Positions 1 through 7,201 of a stretch of DNA of 14,303 nucleotides are shown here, piece by piece (the first letter of the stretch is position 1; each line of letters begins with the position of its first letter). Origin of the DNA: CAZTZY01 sp964617765 (GTDB lineage: Bacteria; Pseudomonadota; Gammaproteobacteria; Pseudomonadales; DT-91); assembly GCA_964617765.1 (NCBI GenBank), contig CAZTZY010000075.1, positions 1 to 14,303 of the forward strand, in the 5' to 3' direction. Position numbers and translations under genes: made by a program. The notes below the pieces were generated by a model. It had not been told where the DNA came from. It did no database searches and saw nothing but the letters and a program-made list of their open reading frames with translations.

Positions 1-7
1 GGTATAA

Positions 8-13
8 CTCCTT
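8..13 (-). promoter_or_regulatory. Ribosome-binding site of a divergent gene just beyond the left edge
   Basis: The reverse complement of the first 16 bases reads GGCAAGGAGTTATACC, which has a strong AAGGAG Shine-Dalgarno core followed by 7 bases to the window edge. A start codon right at or just past the edge would have ideal spacing, so a minus-strand gene probably begins immediately outside. In Pseudomonas-type genomes clpS lies beside cspD and icd (isocitrate dehydrogenase), and icd is the natural candidate for a divergent neighbour. The gene identity is inference only, because no coding sequence is visible. Confidence 0.5.
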
Positions 14-126
14 GCCAACGTTTTATATTACCTAACTTTCATGTATTAATATTAGCTAAAATCGCAGAGGCGACGTATTAAGTGTTGAAGACAAATGCAT
101 GTTCGTCAAGTTTAAGGGCTTGAAAA

Positions 127-155
127 TACAGGCGAATGAACAAATGTAGTATAAT
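127..155 (+). promoter_or_regulatory. Candidate sigma-70 promoter of clpS-clpA
   Basis: A perfect TATAAT lies at 150-155. The hexamer 17 bases upstream (127-132) is a poor -35, and a better TTGAAA at 120-125 is too far away (24 bases). Transcription would begin near 162, leaving a leader of about 37 bases before the ATG at 199. The -10 is clear but the -35 is weak, so an activator may be needed or the true promoter may lie elsewhere. Confidence 0.4.
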
Positions 156-198
156 AAGCGTACACAGTTCATAAATTATTAATAGATTGCGTTTAATT

Positions 199-558
199 AT
201 GGGTAAGCTTGCAAATTTTAGACTAACCTTAAACATGAGTGAAGGTAGTGAATCTGAAGATGGTGTAGGGTTAGCCATCGCAGAAGCAAAACCGCAACTC
301 AAACAGCCACAGTTGTATCAAGTAGTCATGCTCGATGATGATTACACTCCGATGGAGTTTGTGGTTGAAGTTTTAGAGATGTTTTTTTATATGAATAGAG
401 AAAAGGCAACACAAATAATGTTGGCTGTTCACACAGAAGGTCGAGCTGTTTGTGGTGTTTTTTCTCGCGATATAGCTGAAACCAAAGCATCACAGGTGAA
501 TGAATTTTCAAAATTGAATTTACATCCACTGCTTTGCCAAATAGAGGCGGCAGAGTAG
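199..558 (+). CDS. clpS: ClpS, ATP-dependent Clp protease adaptor (N-recognin)
   Basis: ClpS binds proteins with destabilising N-terminal residues (Leu, Phe, Tyr, Trp) and hands them to ClpA for degradation by ClpP in the cytoplasm. The core is unmistakable: YQVVMLDDDYTPMEFVVEVL, then a helix with MLAVHTEG carrying the conserved histidine, then GRAVCGVF and the terminal HPLLC. I chose ATG 199, giving 119 residues, because the extension contains FRLTLN, which resembles the RLTFN near the start of Pseudomonas ClpS as I remember it. ATG 235 would give 107 residues, the E. coli length, and TTG 187 is also open. No start has a good Shine-Dalgarno. One oddity is aspartate where E. coli has Asn34 in the amine-binding pocket (DDD rather than NDD). 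clpA follows after 35 bases, so the two are very likely co-transcribed. Confidence 0.96.
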   Translation: MGKLANFRLTLNMSEGSESEDGVGLAIAEAKPQLKQPQLYQVVMLDDDYTPMEFVVEVLEMFFYMNREKATQIMLAVHTEGRAVCGVFSRDIAETKASQVNEFSKLNLHPLLCQIEAAE

Positions 559-570
559 TGTTAATAGCTG

Positions 571-592
571 TAGAGGCTAACTAGAGGCTAAT
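571..592 (+). repeat. Tandem 11-bp duplication carrying two Shine-Dalgarno motifs ahead of clpA
   Basis: TAGAGGCTAAC (571-581) is followed directly by TAGAGGCTAAT (582-592), identical at 10 of 11 positions. The second copy puts AGAGG (583-587) six bases from the clpA ATG at 594. The first copy places the same motif 11 bases further upstream. Another TAGAGGC occurs at 542-548 inside the end of clpS. The duplication is seen directly. Any effect on clpA translation is inference. Confidence 0.8.
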
Positions 593-593
593 T

Positions 594-2861
594 ATGTTAA
601 GTAAAAATCTCGAATTTACGCTTAATCAGGCATTTAAAGGTGCAAGGATGAAGCGTCATGAATACATGACAGTCGAGCATCTTTTATTAGCCTTGCTGGA
701 TAATGATGCCGCTGTAGAAGTGTTGGCCGGGATTGGCGCAAACATTGCCAAACTTAAACAGGATCTAACAACATTCCTTGATACAACTACACCTATTTTG
801 CCTGAAGGTCTTGATGATCGTGAGACCATTCCTACTCTTGGATTTCAACGTGTATTGCAAAGAGCTGTTTTTCATGTGCAATCTTCCGGTAAAAAAGAAG
901 TCACAGGCGCCAATGTGCTGGTGGCTATTTTTCATGAACAGGAAAGCCAGGCAATCTATTTATTGAAACAACAAAATATATCCAGACTCGATGTCGTTAA
1001 TTATATTTCCCACGGCATTTCCAAAATCTCCAATGATGAAGAAGTCGAAAGAAATCAGGAAATGGAAGACAGTGGCGCTAGTGGTGAAAAATCACAGGAA
1101 AGCCCACTGGAAACCTATGCAATCAATTTAAATGTCCAGGCTATGCAAGGTGTTACAGATCCATTAATCGGCCGGCTTGACGAAGTTGAGCGAGTCGCGC
1201 AAATTCTTATAAGACGCAGGAAAAATAACCCTATTCTTGTGGGTGAATCCGGTGTGGGTAAAACAGCCATCGCTGAAGGCCTGGCGAAAAAGATTGTTGA
1301 AAAGGATGTGCCTGATATATTGCTTGATAGTGTCGTGTATTCACTGGATTTAGGTGCCCTGTTAGCGGGAACCAAATATCGTGGTGATTTCGAAAAACGC
1401 TTTAAAGGTCTTTTGAATGCGTTGAAGAAAAATCCGCATGCCATTTTATTTATTGATGAAATTCATACTATTATTGGTGCGGGTGCTGCATCGGGTGGTG
1501 TGATGGATGCTTCCAACTTGCTGAAGCCATTACTTTCCAGTGGTGAAATTCGTTGTATTGGATCCACTACCTACGAAGAATATCGCGGCATTTTTGATAA
1601 AGACAAAGCCCTTTCGCGTCGATTCCAGAAAGTGGATGTGTTAGAGCCGAGTGTGGAGGATACCTATAAAATCCTGAAAGGTTTGAAAACCCGCTTTGAA
1701 GAGCATCACCAGTTAAAATATGCCGATAAAGCCTTGAAGGTTGCTGCAGAGTTGGCAGCTAAATATATTAATGATCGTTTTTTACCCGATAAGGCGATTG
1801 ATGTGATTGACGAGGCGGGCGCCTATCAGCAATTACAACCACTGCACAAACGTAAAAAAACCATTGGTGTGCATGATATCGAAATGATAGTCGCCAAGAT
1901 TGCGCGCATTCCGGAAAAAACTGTCACTTCCGATGATAAAAAATCATTGAAAGATTTGAGTGGTAATCTTAAACGTGTCGTGTTCGGGCAAAATGAAGCG
2001 ATTGATACGTTGGTAACTGCAATCAAGCTTTCAAGGGCCGGATTAACTACACCTAATAAGCCAATTGGTTCATTCATGTTTGCAGGCCCTACAGGTGTCG
2101 GCAAAACTGAAATCAGTAAACAAATGGCCAATATTCTGGGGCTTGAGTTGATTCGTTTCGATATGTCGGAATACATGGAGCGTCATACTGTTTCACGTTT
2201 GATTGGTGCGCCTCCTGGTTATGTCGGTTTTGACCAGGGTGGTTTGCTGACGGAAGCGGTGACCAAACATCCTCACAGTGTTGTGTTGTTAGATGAAATC
2301 GAAAAAGCTCATCCTGAAGTATTTAACTTATTATTACAGGTCATGGATCACGGTACATTAACTGATAATAATGGTCGCAAGGCAGATTTCAGGCATGTGA
2401 TTTTGATTATGACAACGAATGCTGGTGCAGAATCGTTATCAAAACGCTCCATCGGGTTTAAAGACCAGGACAATACTACTGACGGCATGGAGGCGATTAC
2501 CCGGATGTTTACGCCCGAGTTCAGGAATCGCCTGGATGCCATTGTGCAATTCAAACAATTAACACCGGAAATTATTCATACCGTGGTTGATAAGTTCCTG
2601 TTTGAATTGCAATCACAACTGGATGATAAAGGCATTACCTTGCATGTGAGCGATGAAGTACGTGATTATCTGGTTGAAAAAGGCTACGACAAGGATATGG
2701 GTGCAAGACCTATGGCGCGAACCATACAAGAACTCATTAAAAAACCTTTGGCTGAATATGTCTTGTTTGGCAATGCGGGTGAAAAAGGTGGTGTCATTGA
2801 TATCACCCTTGAAAATGGCGAGATCCAGATACACGAAGTTTCGGAAGCGCTGGAAGTATAG
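594..2861 (+). CDS. clpA: ClpA, AAA+ unfoldase subunit of ClpAP protease
   Basis: ClpA is a hexameric AAA+ ATPase that unfolds substrates and feeds them into the ClpP peptidase, with ClpS as its adaptor for N-degron substrates. The product is 755 residues, against 758 in E. coli. The N domain (about 1-145) holds the two Clp-N repeats. D1 has Walker A GESGVGKT (217-224) and Walker B ILFIDE (284-289). D2 has Walker A GPTGVGKT (498-505) and a later VVLLDEIEKAHP. The ClpP-docking loop IGF is at 620-622, and the C-terminal ClpB-D2-small domain includes the GARPMAR arginine motif. There is no coiled-coil middle domain, which excludes ClpB. The start is set by AGAGG six bases upstream. It runs into a bidirectional terminator shared with infA. 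Confidence 0.98.
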   Translation: MLSKNLEFTLNQAFKGARMKRHEYMTVEHLLLALLDNDAAVEVLAGIGANIAKLKQDLTTFLDTTTPILPEGLDDRETIPTLGFQRVLQRAVFHVQSSGKKEVTGANVLVAIFHEQESQAIYLLKQQNISRLDVVNYISHGISKISNDEEVERNQEMEDSGASGEKSQESPLETYAINLNVQAMQGVTDPLIGRLDEVERVAQILIRRRKNNPILVGESGVGKTAIAEGLAKKIVEKDVPDILLDSVVYSLDLGALLAGTKYRGDFEKRFKGLLNALKKNPHAILFIDEIHTIIGAGAASGGVMDASNLLKPLLSSGEIRCIGSTTYEEYRGIFDKDKALSRRFQKVDVLEPSVEDTYKILKGLKTRFEEHHQLKYADKALKVAAELAAKYINDRFLPDKAIDVIDEAGAYQQLQPLHKRKKTIGVHDIEMIVAKIARIPEKTVTSDDKKSLKDLSGNLKRVVFGQNEAIDTLVTAIKLSRAGLTTPNKPIGSFMFAGPTGVGKTEISKQMANILGLELIRFDMSEYMERHTVSRLIGAPPGYVGFDQGGLLTEAVTKHPHSVVLLDEIEKAHPEVFNLLLQVMDHGTLTDNNGRKADFRHVILIMTTNAGAESLSKRSIGFKDQDNTTDGMEAITRMFTPEFRNRLDAIVQFKQLTPEIIHTVVDKFLFELQSQLDDKGITLHVSDEVRDYLVEKGYDKDMGARPMARTIQELIKKPLAEYVLFGNAGEKGGVIDITLENGEIQIHEVSEALEV

Positions 2862-2892
2862 TTAAGCGTATAGTTAAACGTATAGCCAAGCG
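2857..2892 (+). repeat. Three tandem 12-bp repeats over the clpA stop codon
   Basis: TATAGTTAAGCG (2857-2868), TATAGTTAAACG (2869-2880) and TATAGCCAAGCG (2881-2892) lie head to tail. Because the period is divisible by three, each unit repeats the clpA TAG in the same frame, at 2859, 2871 and 2883, so there are three in-frame stops. The simplest explanation is replication slippage. A gain or loss of units would not alter ClpA. Confidence 0.85.
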
Positions 2893-2921
2893 GGAATTAA
2901 AAATAAGCGAGAAGTCTAAAT

Positions 2922-2950
2922 AAAAAAGCCTCTATGACAGAGGCTTTTTT
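2922..2950. terminator. Bidirectional intrinsic terminator between clpA and infA
   Basis: AAAAAAGCCTCT (2922-2933), a five-base loop ATGAC, and AGAGGCTTTTTT (2939-2950) form a perfect 12-bp inverted repeat. The GC-containing part of the stem is six pairs, flanked by A6 and T6, so either strand yields a hairpin followed by a U tract. Its position between the convergent clpA and infA genes fits termination in both directions. Confidence 0.92.
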
Positions 2951-2969
2951 TATGGCATTTTTTGAAGTG

Positions 2970-3188
2970 TTAACGGGCGCGGTAGGTAATGCGGCCCTTG
3001 GTCAAATCATACGGAGTCAGTTCAACACGAACCTTGTCACCTGTCAGGATACGAATATAGTTTTTACGCATTTTCCCGGAGATATGGGCCGTCACTACAT
3101 GACCATTTTCAAGTTTTACACGAAAGGTGGTATTCGGAAGCGTATCGACTACTTCGCCTTCCATTTCAATTTGGTCTTCTTTTGCCAT
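2970..3188 (-). CDS. infA: Translation initiation factor IF-1
   Basis: IF-1 binds the A site of the 30S subunit and works with IF-2 and IF-3 in start-codon selection. The 72-residue protein is the standard length and one S1/OB-fold domain: it begins MAKEDQIEMEGEV, has FRVKLENGHVVTAHISGKMR in the centre, and ends LTKGRITYRAR. The reverse strand has GAGGAT about 10 bases before the ATG. It is the last gene of the leftward series aat-bpt-infA, 94 bases after bpt. I found no convincing separate promoter in that gap, but infA is essential and usually has one. Confidence 0.98.
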   Translation of the reverse strand: MAKEDQIEMEGEVVDTLPNTTFRVKLENGHVVTAHISGKMRKNYIRILTGDKVRVELTPYDLTKGRITYRAR

Positions 3189-3282
3189 TGGGCAGAAATC
3201 CTCAAATAAGAGCTGTAATATTGGTATAGGTTAAAAATTAAGCGCGAATTCTGCCTGAAATGGCTTCGAATAGCAAAGTTTT

Positions 3283-4011
3283 CTATGGTTTGTCGGGGAT
3301 AAGCGGTATCCAGCGCTTGTTGATATAAATTTCTGCAGGTTGAAAGCGGGTTTTGTAATTCATTTTTGCACAGGGTTTGACCCAATATCCCAAATACACA
3401 TAGTCGAGATTCCTGAGTTGGGCGTTTTGTATTTGCCAAAGAACAGCCATGCTGCCAAGGCTGCGTTGTTCATCATCAGGATCATAAAATGTGTATACAG
3501 CAGAAAGCGCATTGTTAAATTCATCAACAATGGCAACTGCTTTGATCAGGTCACCCTTTTTGAAAACAATGAAGTGTGTCGTATCAAAGGGGTTGTTAAA
3601 AAAGTTTTCATACTGCTCACGGTTAGGCGGGAACATGTCGCCATCAGCATGGCGGAGGGTGATATAGCGGACATATAAATTGTAGAACTCATCGTGATGG
3701 ATGTTTTCCACTTCAAAAATATCCAGGTCACTATTCAATTTCAGGATGCGTCTTTCGCTGCGACTAAATGGATAGCCTTTCACGGGAATGCGAAGGGAAA
3801 TACAGGCCTGGCAGTTGGTGCAATCAGGTTTATACAGAATGCCGCCGCTGCGACGATAACCGCGCTCCGATAAAAAAGTATGGACGTTCTGGTCAATCGT
3901 GGCATTAGGATCAACAAACAATGTTGTTGCCTCCAGGCCATCTATATAACTACAGGCATGAGGCTCTGTTCGATAGAGCTTTAGTTGCGGCGTTTTAATC
4001 GATTCATTCAT
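3283..4011 (-). CDS. bpt: Bpt, leucyl-tRNA--protein transferase for N-terminal Asp/Glu (ATE family)
   Basis: Bacterial Bpt, often labelled arginyltransferase (ate), moves leucine from Leu-tRNA to proteins starting with Asp or Glu and makes them ClpS substrates. The 242 residues match the usual size of about 235-250. The N-terminal ATE domain has the cysteine cluster YKPDCTNCQACISLRIPV, which is typical of the family. The C-terminal GNAT-like half includes VYTFYDPDDEQRSLGSMAVL and ends with YLGYWVKPCAKMNYKTRF. The ATG at 4011 overlaps the end of aat by 8 bases, which points to translational coupling. The residue assignment (Leu rather than Arg) rests on what is known for this prokaryotic subfamily. 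Confidence 0.94.
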   Translation of the reverse strand: MNESIKTPQLKLYRTEPHACSYIDGLEATTLFVDPNATIDQNVHTFLSERGYRRSGGILYKPDCTNCQACISLRIPVKGYPFSRSERRILKLNSDLDIFEVENIHHDEFYNLYVRYITLRHADGDMFPPNREQYENFFNNPFDTTHFIVFKKGDLIKAVAIVDEFNNALSAVYTFYDPDDEQRSLGSMAVLWQIQNAQLRNLDYVYLGYWVKPCAKMNYKTRFQPAEIYINKRWIPLIPDKP

Positions 4012-4702
4012 GGTGATTCAGCGTATCCCATGGTGAAGCTTTTGGCTGCATTACCGTCAATTTATTCAGTAATTGCAGGAATTCATTGCGGGGTATTTTG
4101 CAGGCACCGAGAGTTTCGAGATGTTCGCTGTGGACCTGGCAATCAATCAATTCGAAACCACAATGTTCAAGCATTTGTGCCAGTTTGATAAAAGCAGTTT
4201 TAGAGGCATTTGGTTTTTTACTGAACATTGATTCGCCATAAAACATACAACCGATGGCAACGCCATAGACACCGCCCACTAATTCACTATCCTGCCAGGC
4301 TTCAATCGAGTGTGCGAAGCCTTGTTGATGTAATTGAAAATAAGCTTCAATGATTTCCTGTGATATCCAGGTTTGATCTGTGTAATTGCGTATTCCGGCA
4401 CATCCACGCATAACTTCTTTAAAGGCTTTGTCACAGGTTATGGTGAAAGGATTTTTCCTTAACACCTTTTTCATACTGCCGGAAATATGGATATTCCCGG
4501 GTATTAATACAGTTCGGGGATCGGGAGACCACCATAAAATAGGGTCAGGCGCGTTATACCAGGGAAAAATACCGGATTGATAAGCTTTTAATAAAGTACT
4601 GGTGGAGAGATTCCCTCCGGCTGCCAATAAACCATTGGGTTCGTCGAGTGCTGTATGAACTGGCGGAAAATCCACCTCTGTATCAGCTAGCCATGGAATC
4701 AT
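4004..4702 (-). CDS. aat: Aat, leucyl/phenylalanyl-tRNA--protein transferase
   Basis: Aat transfers Leu or Phe to N-terminal Lys or Arg of proteins, creating primary N-degrons read by ClpS. The product is 232 residues (E. coli 234). Diagnostic segments are FPPVHTALDEPNGLLAAGG near the N-terminus, AYQSGIFPWYN followed by ILWWSPDPRTVL, then HSIEAWQDSELVGGVYGVAIG and MFYGESMFS, and near the end FELIDCQVHSEHLETLGAC. The ATG at 4702 is preceded on its strand by a modest AGAG. It is the first gene of the leftward series. Its 8-base overlap with bpt puts both N-degron transferases on one transcript. Confidence 0.97.
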   Translation of the reverse strand: MIPWLADTEVDFPPVHTALDEPNGLLAAGGNLSTSTLLKAYQSGIFPWYNAPDPILWWSPDPRTVLIPGNIHISGSMKKVLRKNPFTITCDKAFKEVMRGCAGIRNYTDQTWISQEIIEAYFQLHQQGFAHSIEAWQDSELVGGVYGVAIGCMFYGESMFSKKPNASKTAFIKLAQMLEHCGFELIDCQVHSEHLETLGACKIPRNEFLQLLNKLTVMQPKASPWDTLNHHE

Positions 4703-4794
4703 GAAAACTCTCTAGAGCAGAAGAATTGATGTAAAGACGGGTTGATTTTAACAGTCTACATTTAGGCAAATTGACATATATTCCCTCTGTAACC

Positions 4795-4825
4795 TTTACA
4801 GTTGTCTTATTCAGGCTAGTATAAA
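4795..4825 (+). promoter_or_regulatory. Possible promoter of the diguanylate cyclase gene
   Basis: TTTACA (4795-4800) and TATAAA (4820-4825) are separated by 19 bases, a little wide for sigma-70, about 43 bases before the start at 4869. On the other strand the same 166-bp intergenic region has TGTTAAAAT, an extended -10 type sequence, which could serve aat but lacks a good -35. Both are weak calls. Confidence 0.3.
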
Positions 4826-4868
4826 TCCAAAGTAATATTGTTTTCTCCAACTGATAATAATAAAAATT

Positions 4869-6038
4869 ATGTTTAAAAAAATGATAACTGCATTAAGTGA
4901 TGCCATCGATTATTTTATTTGCGATGCGCACAAGGCTGATGCCGATATGCGTTATAAAGCGCGTTTGCTCGTGGGTTGTACGCTCAGCTTTATGATAGGC
5001 ATCGTGGCCTTTGGGCCTTATTACGTCACTATAGATGCCCTTTCGCGCGAAGCCGCGGTTTATTACTATATTTTCTCCTTGCCTGTCATGGTGTACTGGA
5101 TTTGGTTGTTGCGCCTTACCAAGCAGGGCAAAAAATATGAGTTTTGCTCCAATTCCATTATTGCCAGTACCGCCGCAGTCTTGTTTGGCGGCATATTAAT
5201 TACTGGTGGTCCGGCTAAAACCGAAGTATTGCCCTTGATCACCGTGCCTGTTGTATTGGCCTTCATGATAGTTGGGCAGCGTACCGGCATGATCTGGACG
5301 GTGATTGTCGGCGCTATCAATTACCTGTTAGTGGCCATGGATTATATGGGTTTTGATTTCATGAATGTCGCCCCGCCGGAAGCGCAAAAACAATTGCGGG
5401 TATTCAACTGGTCATATTCATTTTTTACCATTGTGTTGCTGGTCATGATTTATGAGGCGATGAATCGCAGGTTGACCCAGGAAAGGAATATAGAGCGTGA
5501 GCGTTTTCGGCACATGGCGATGCACGACACACTAACTGGTTTGCCTAACCGTAAATATTTTGATGAGGCATTGCAATCAACCCTGGCTTTGGCTGATCGC
5601 TCCAAAAGTTCAGTTGCTATTGGCTTGCTCGATTTGAATGGTTTTAAACCGATCAATGATGAAGTAGGGCATGATGCCGGGGATATTGTGTTACAAGTGG
5701 TTTCACAGCGTATGCAAGAGGCACTGCGCAAAAGTGACAAGGTAGCGCGGCTGGGTGGTGATGAATTTGCCTTTATCCTTAATAACGTGACTTCCAGTGA
5801 TGATGTTGCCAGTGTCTGCGACAAAATATTGTCGGCTATTGCCACACCGATTGAAATTAATGACCAGGGTTTGCGCCTGACTGTATCAGGCAGCATGGGT
5901 ATTGCGTTATTTCCGGGCGACACCCGTGATGAAAATGAATTGCGTGTGTTTTCCGACAAGGCCATGTATAGCGCCAAGCGCTCCAAATCTGGTTGGCGGT
6001 TATTTAGCGAGATTGGCAAGGAGCCAGTTAAATCCTGA
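4869..6038 (+). CDS. Membrane-anchored diguanylate cyclase (GGDEF)
   Basis: It probably makes the second messenger cyclic di-GMP from two GTP at the inner membrane. Residues about 30-200 contain around six hydrophobic segments, with no recognised sensor domain, so the ligand is unknown. A linker rich in Glu/Arg (MNRRLTQERNIERERFRHMA) leads to the catalytic domain that opens DTLTGLPNRKYFDEAL. The active-site motif GGDEF is intact (296-300). An RxxD inhibitory site (287-290) lies five residues before it, so feedback inhibition by product is expected. No EAL domain is present. The start lacks a Shine-Dalgarno sequence, and Met5 is an alternative. The gene converges on the aldehyde reductase gene with only 11 bases between them and no evident terminator. 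Confidence 0.93.
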   Translation: MFKKMITALSDAIDYFICDAHKADADMRYKARLLVGCTLSFMIGIVAFGPYYVTIDALSREAAVYYYIFSLPVMVYWIWLLRLTKQGKKYEFCSNSIIASTAAVLFGGILITGGPAKTEVLPLITVPVVLAFMIVGQRTGMIWTVIVGAINYLLVAMDYMGFDFMNVAPPEAQKQLRVFNWSYSFFTIVLLVMIYEAMNRRLTQERNIERERFRHMAMHDTLTGLPNRKYFDEALQSTLALADRSKSSVAIGLLDLNGFKPINDEVGHDAGDIVLQVVSQRMQEALRKSDKVARLGGDEFAFILNNVTSSDDVASVCDKILSAIATPIEINDQGLRLTVSGSMGIALFPGDTRDENELRVFSDKAMYSAKRSKSGWRLFSEIGKEPVKS

Positions 6039-6049
6039 AACCACACTGG

Positions 6050-7201
6050 TTATTGTGCGGCTTTTAATATTGCCTCGCTGATAGTCAGGTCAACGTTGCC
6101 TTTTTCCCCTAAACTTACCATCCCATGTTCCTTCAGTTTGTCTAACAGTGCGGGAATAGCGCTGGCAGGAATATCCACATCACTCATACGAACCGGCATT
6201 TGCAGGCTGCGGAAAAATGCTTCGGTTTTGGTGATGGCATCGGCAATGACCTGCTCTTCAGTGCCAGAATGAATGCCCCATACACGATCAGCATATTGCA
6301 GTAGTTTTTCACGTTTTTCAGTGCTACGAACTTTCATATTGGCGGGTAATATAATCGACAGGGTGCGTGCATGATCGATACCAAACATGCCTGTAAGTTC
6401 ATGGGCAATCATGTGTGTGCTCCAGTCTTGCGGCACGCCTACGCCAATCAGGCCATTGAGCGCCATAGTCGCGCTCCACATGATATTGGCGCGGGTTTCC
6501 AGGTTATGTGTATCTTGCAAAACTGCGGTAGCTTCCTCGATCAGGGTTAATAACAAACCTTCGGCAAAACGATCCTGCACTTTGGCATTCACCGGATAGG
6601 TGAGGTACTGTTCCATCGTATGCGCAAACGCATCAACTATACCGTTACTCACCTGGCGGGCAGAAAGGCTTAAGGTGACTGAAGGGTCGAGTATCGCAAA
6701 CAACGGTTTCAGCAAGGGATTGGAAAAAACCAGTTTGTTATTATCACGCGTCACTACCGAACCACCGTTGGTTTCAGTGCCAGTGGCAGGCAACGTCAAC
6801 ACACAACCGATAGGCAGGGCAGCTTCAACCGGTTTGCGCTGGCTTAACAAATGCCACGGATCTTCACCGCTATAACACGCGGCGGCAGCAATAAATTTTG
6901 CGCCATCAATCACCGAACCGCCACCAACAGCAATAATGCCCTCAATCTTGTGTTTGTGGATAAGTGCTACAGCTTGCATTAATGCGTCATATTGCGGGTT
7001 TGGCTGTATGCCGGAAAATTCAACAACAGTGCGATTACCCAGGGCATTTATTACCTGTTCATAAACCCCGTTTTGCTTTATGGAACCACCACCATATACC
7101 AGCAAAACCTTCGCATTTTCCGGCAATTCCTTGTCGATAGCGGCTATCTGGCCTTCACCAAAATAAATACGCGTTGGGCTATGGTAGGTAAAGGTATTCA
7201 T
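6050..7201 (-). CDS. yqhD: YqhD-type iron-containing alcohol dehydrogenase / NADPH-dependent aldehyde reductase
   Basis: YqhD reduces short-chain and reactive aldehydes (for example methylglyoxal and lipid-peroxidation products) to alcohols with NADPH. The 383 residues align with E. coli YqhD (387) along the whole length from memory: TPTRI-like SPTRIYFGEG start, GGGS at 37-40, AVGGGSVIDGAKFIAAA at about 91-107, LTLPATGTETNGG, and ALNGLIGVGVPQDWSTHM. The four metal ligands are conserved as D190, H194, H263 and H277. The ATG overlaps the stop of the upstream dehydrogenase in a four-base ATGA. In E. coli yqhD is activated by the AraC-type YqhC; no such regulator is in this window. The usual role is aldehyde detoxification. 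Confidence 0.93.
   Translation of the reverse strand: MNTFTYHSPTRIYFGEGQIAAIDKELPENAKVLLVYGGGSIKQNGVYEQVINALGNRTVVEFSGIQPNPQYDALMQAVALIHKHKIEGIIAVGGGSVIDGAKFIAAAACYSGEDPWHLLSQRKPVEAALPIGCVLTLPATGTETNGGSVVTRDNNKLVFSNPLLKPLFAILDPSVTLSLSARQVSNGIVDAFAHTMEQYLTYPVNAKVQDRFAEGLLLTLIEEATAVLQDTHNLETRANIMWSATMALNGLIGVGVPQDWSTHMIAHELTGMFGIDHARTLSIILPANMKVRSTEKREKLLQYADRVWGIHSGTEEQVIADAITKTEAFFRSLQMPVRMSDVDIPASAIPALLDKLKEHGMVSLGEKGNVDLTISEAILKAAQ

Noticed and set aside
1115..1444. Long minus-strand frames inside clpA (also 1826-2176 and 2348-2554)
   Set aside because: They are antisense to conserved AAA+ coding sequence and have no recognisable motifs.
2862..2969. tRNA gene beside infA, as with serW in E. 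coli
   Set aside because: Only the 12-bp repeats and the terminator are present; no cloverleaf or CCA end could be found.
2934..3209. Plus-strand open frame opposite infA
   Set aside because: It is the antisense shadow of infA, starts inside the terminator and shows no family features.
4771..4776. Perfect TTGACA as -35 of the diguanylate cyclase gene
   Set aside because: No acceptable -10 hexamer stands 16-18 bases downstream (CTTTAC region), so the hexamer alone was not called a promoter.
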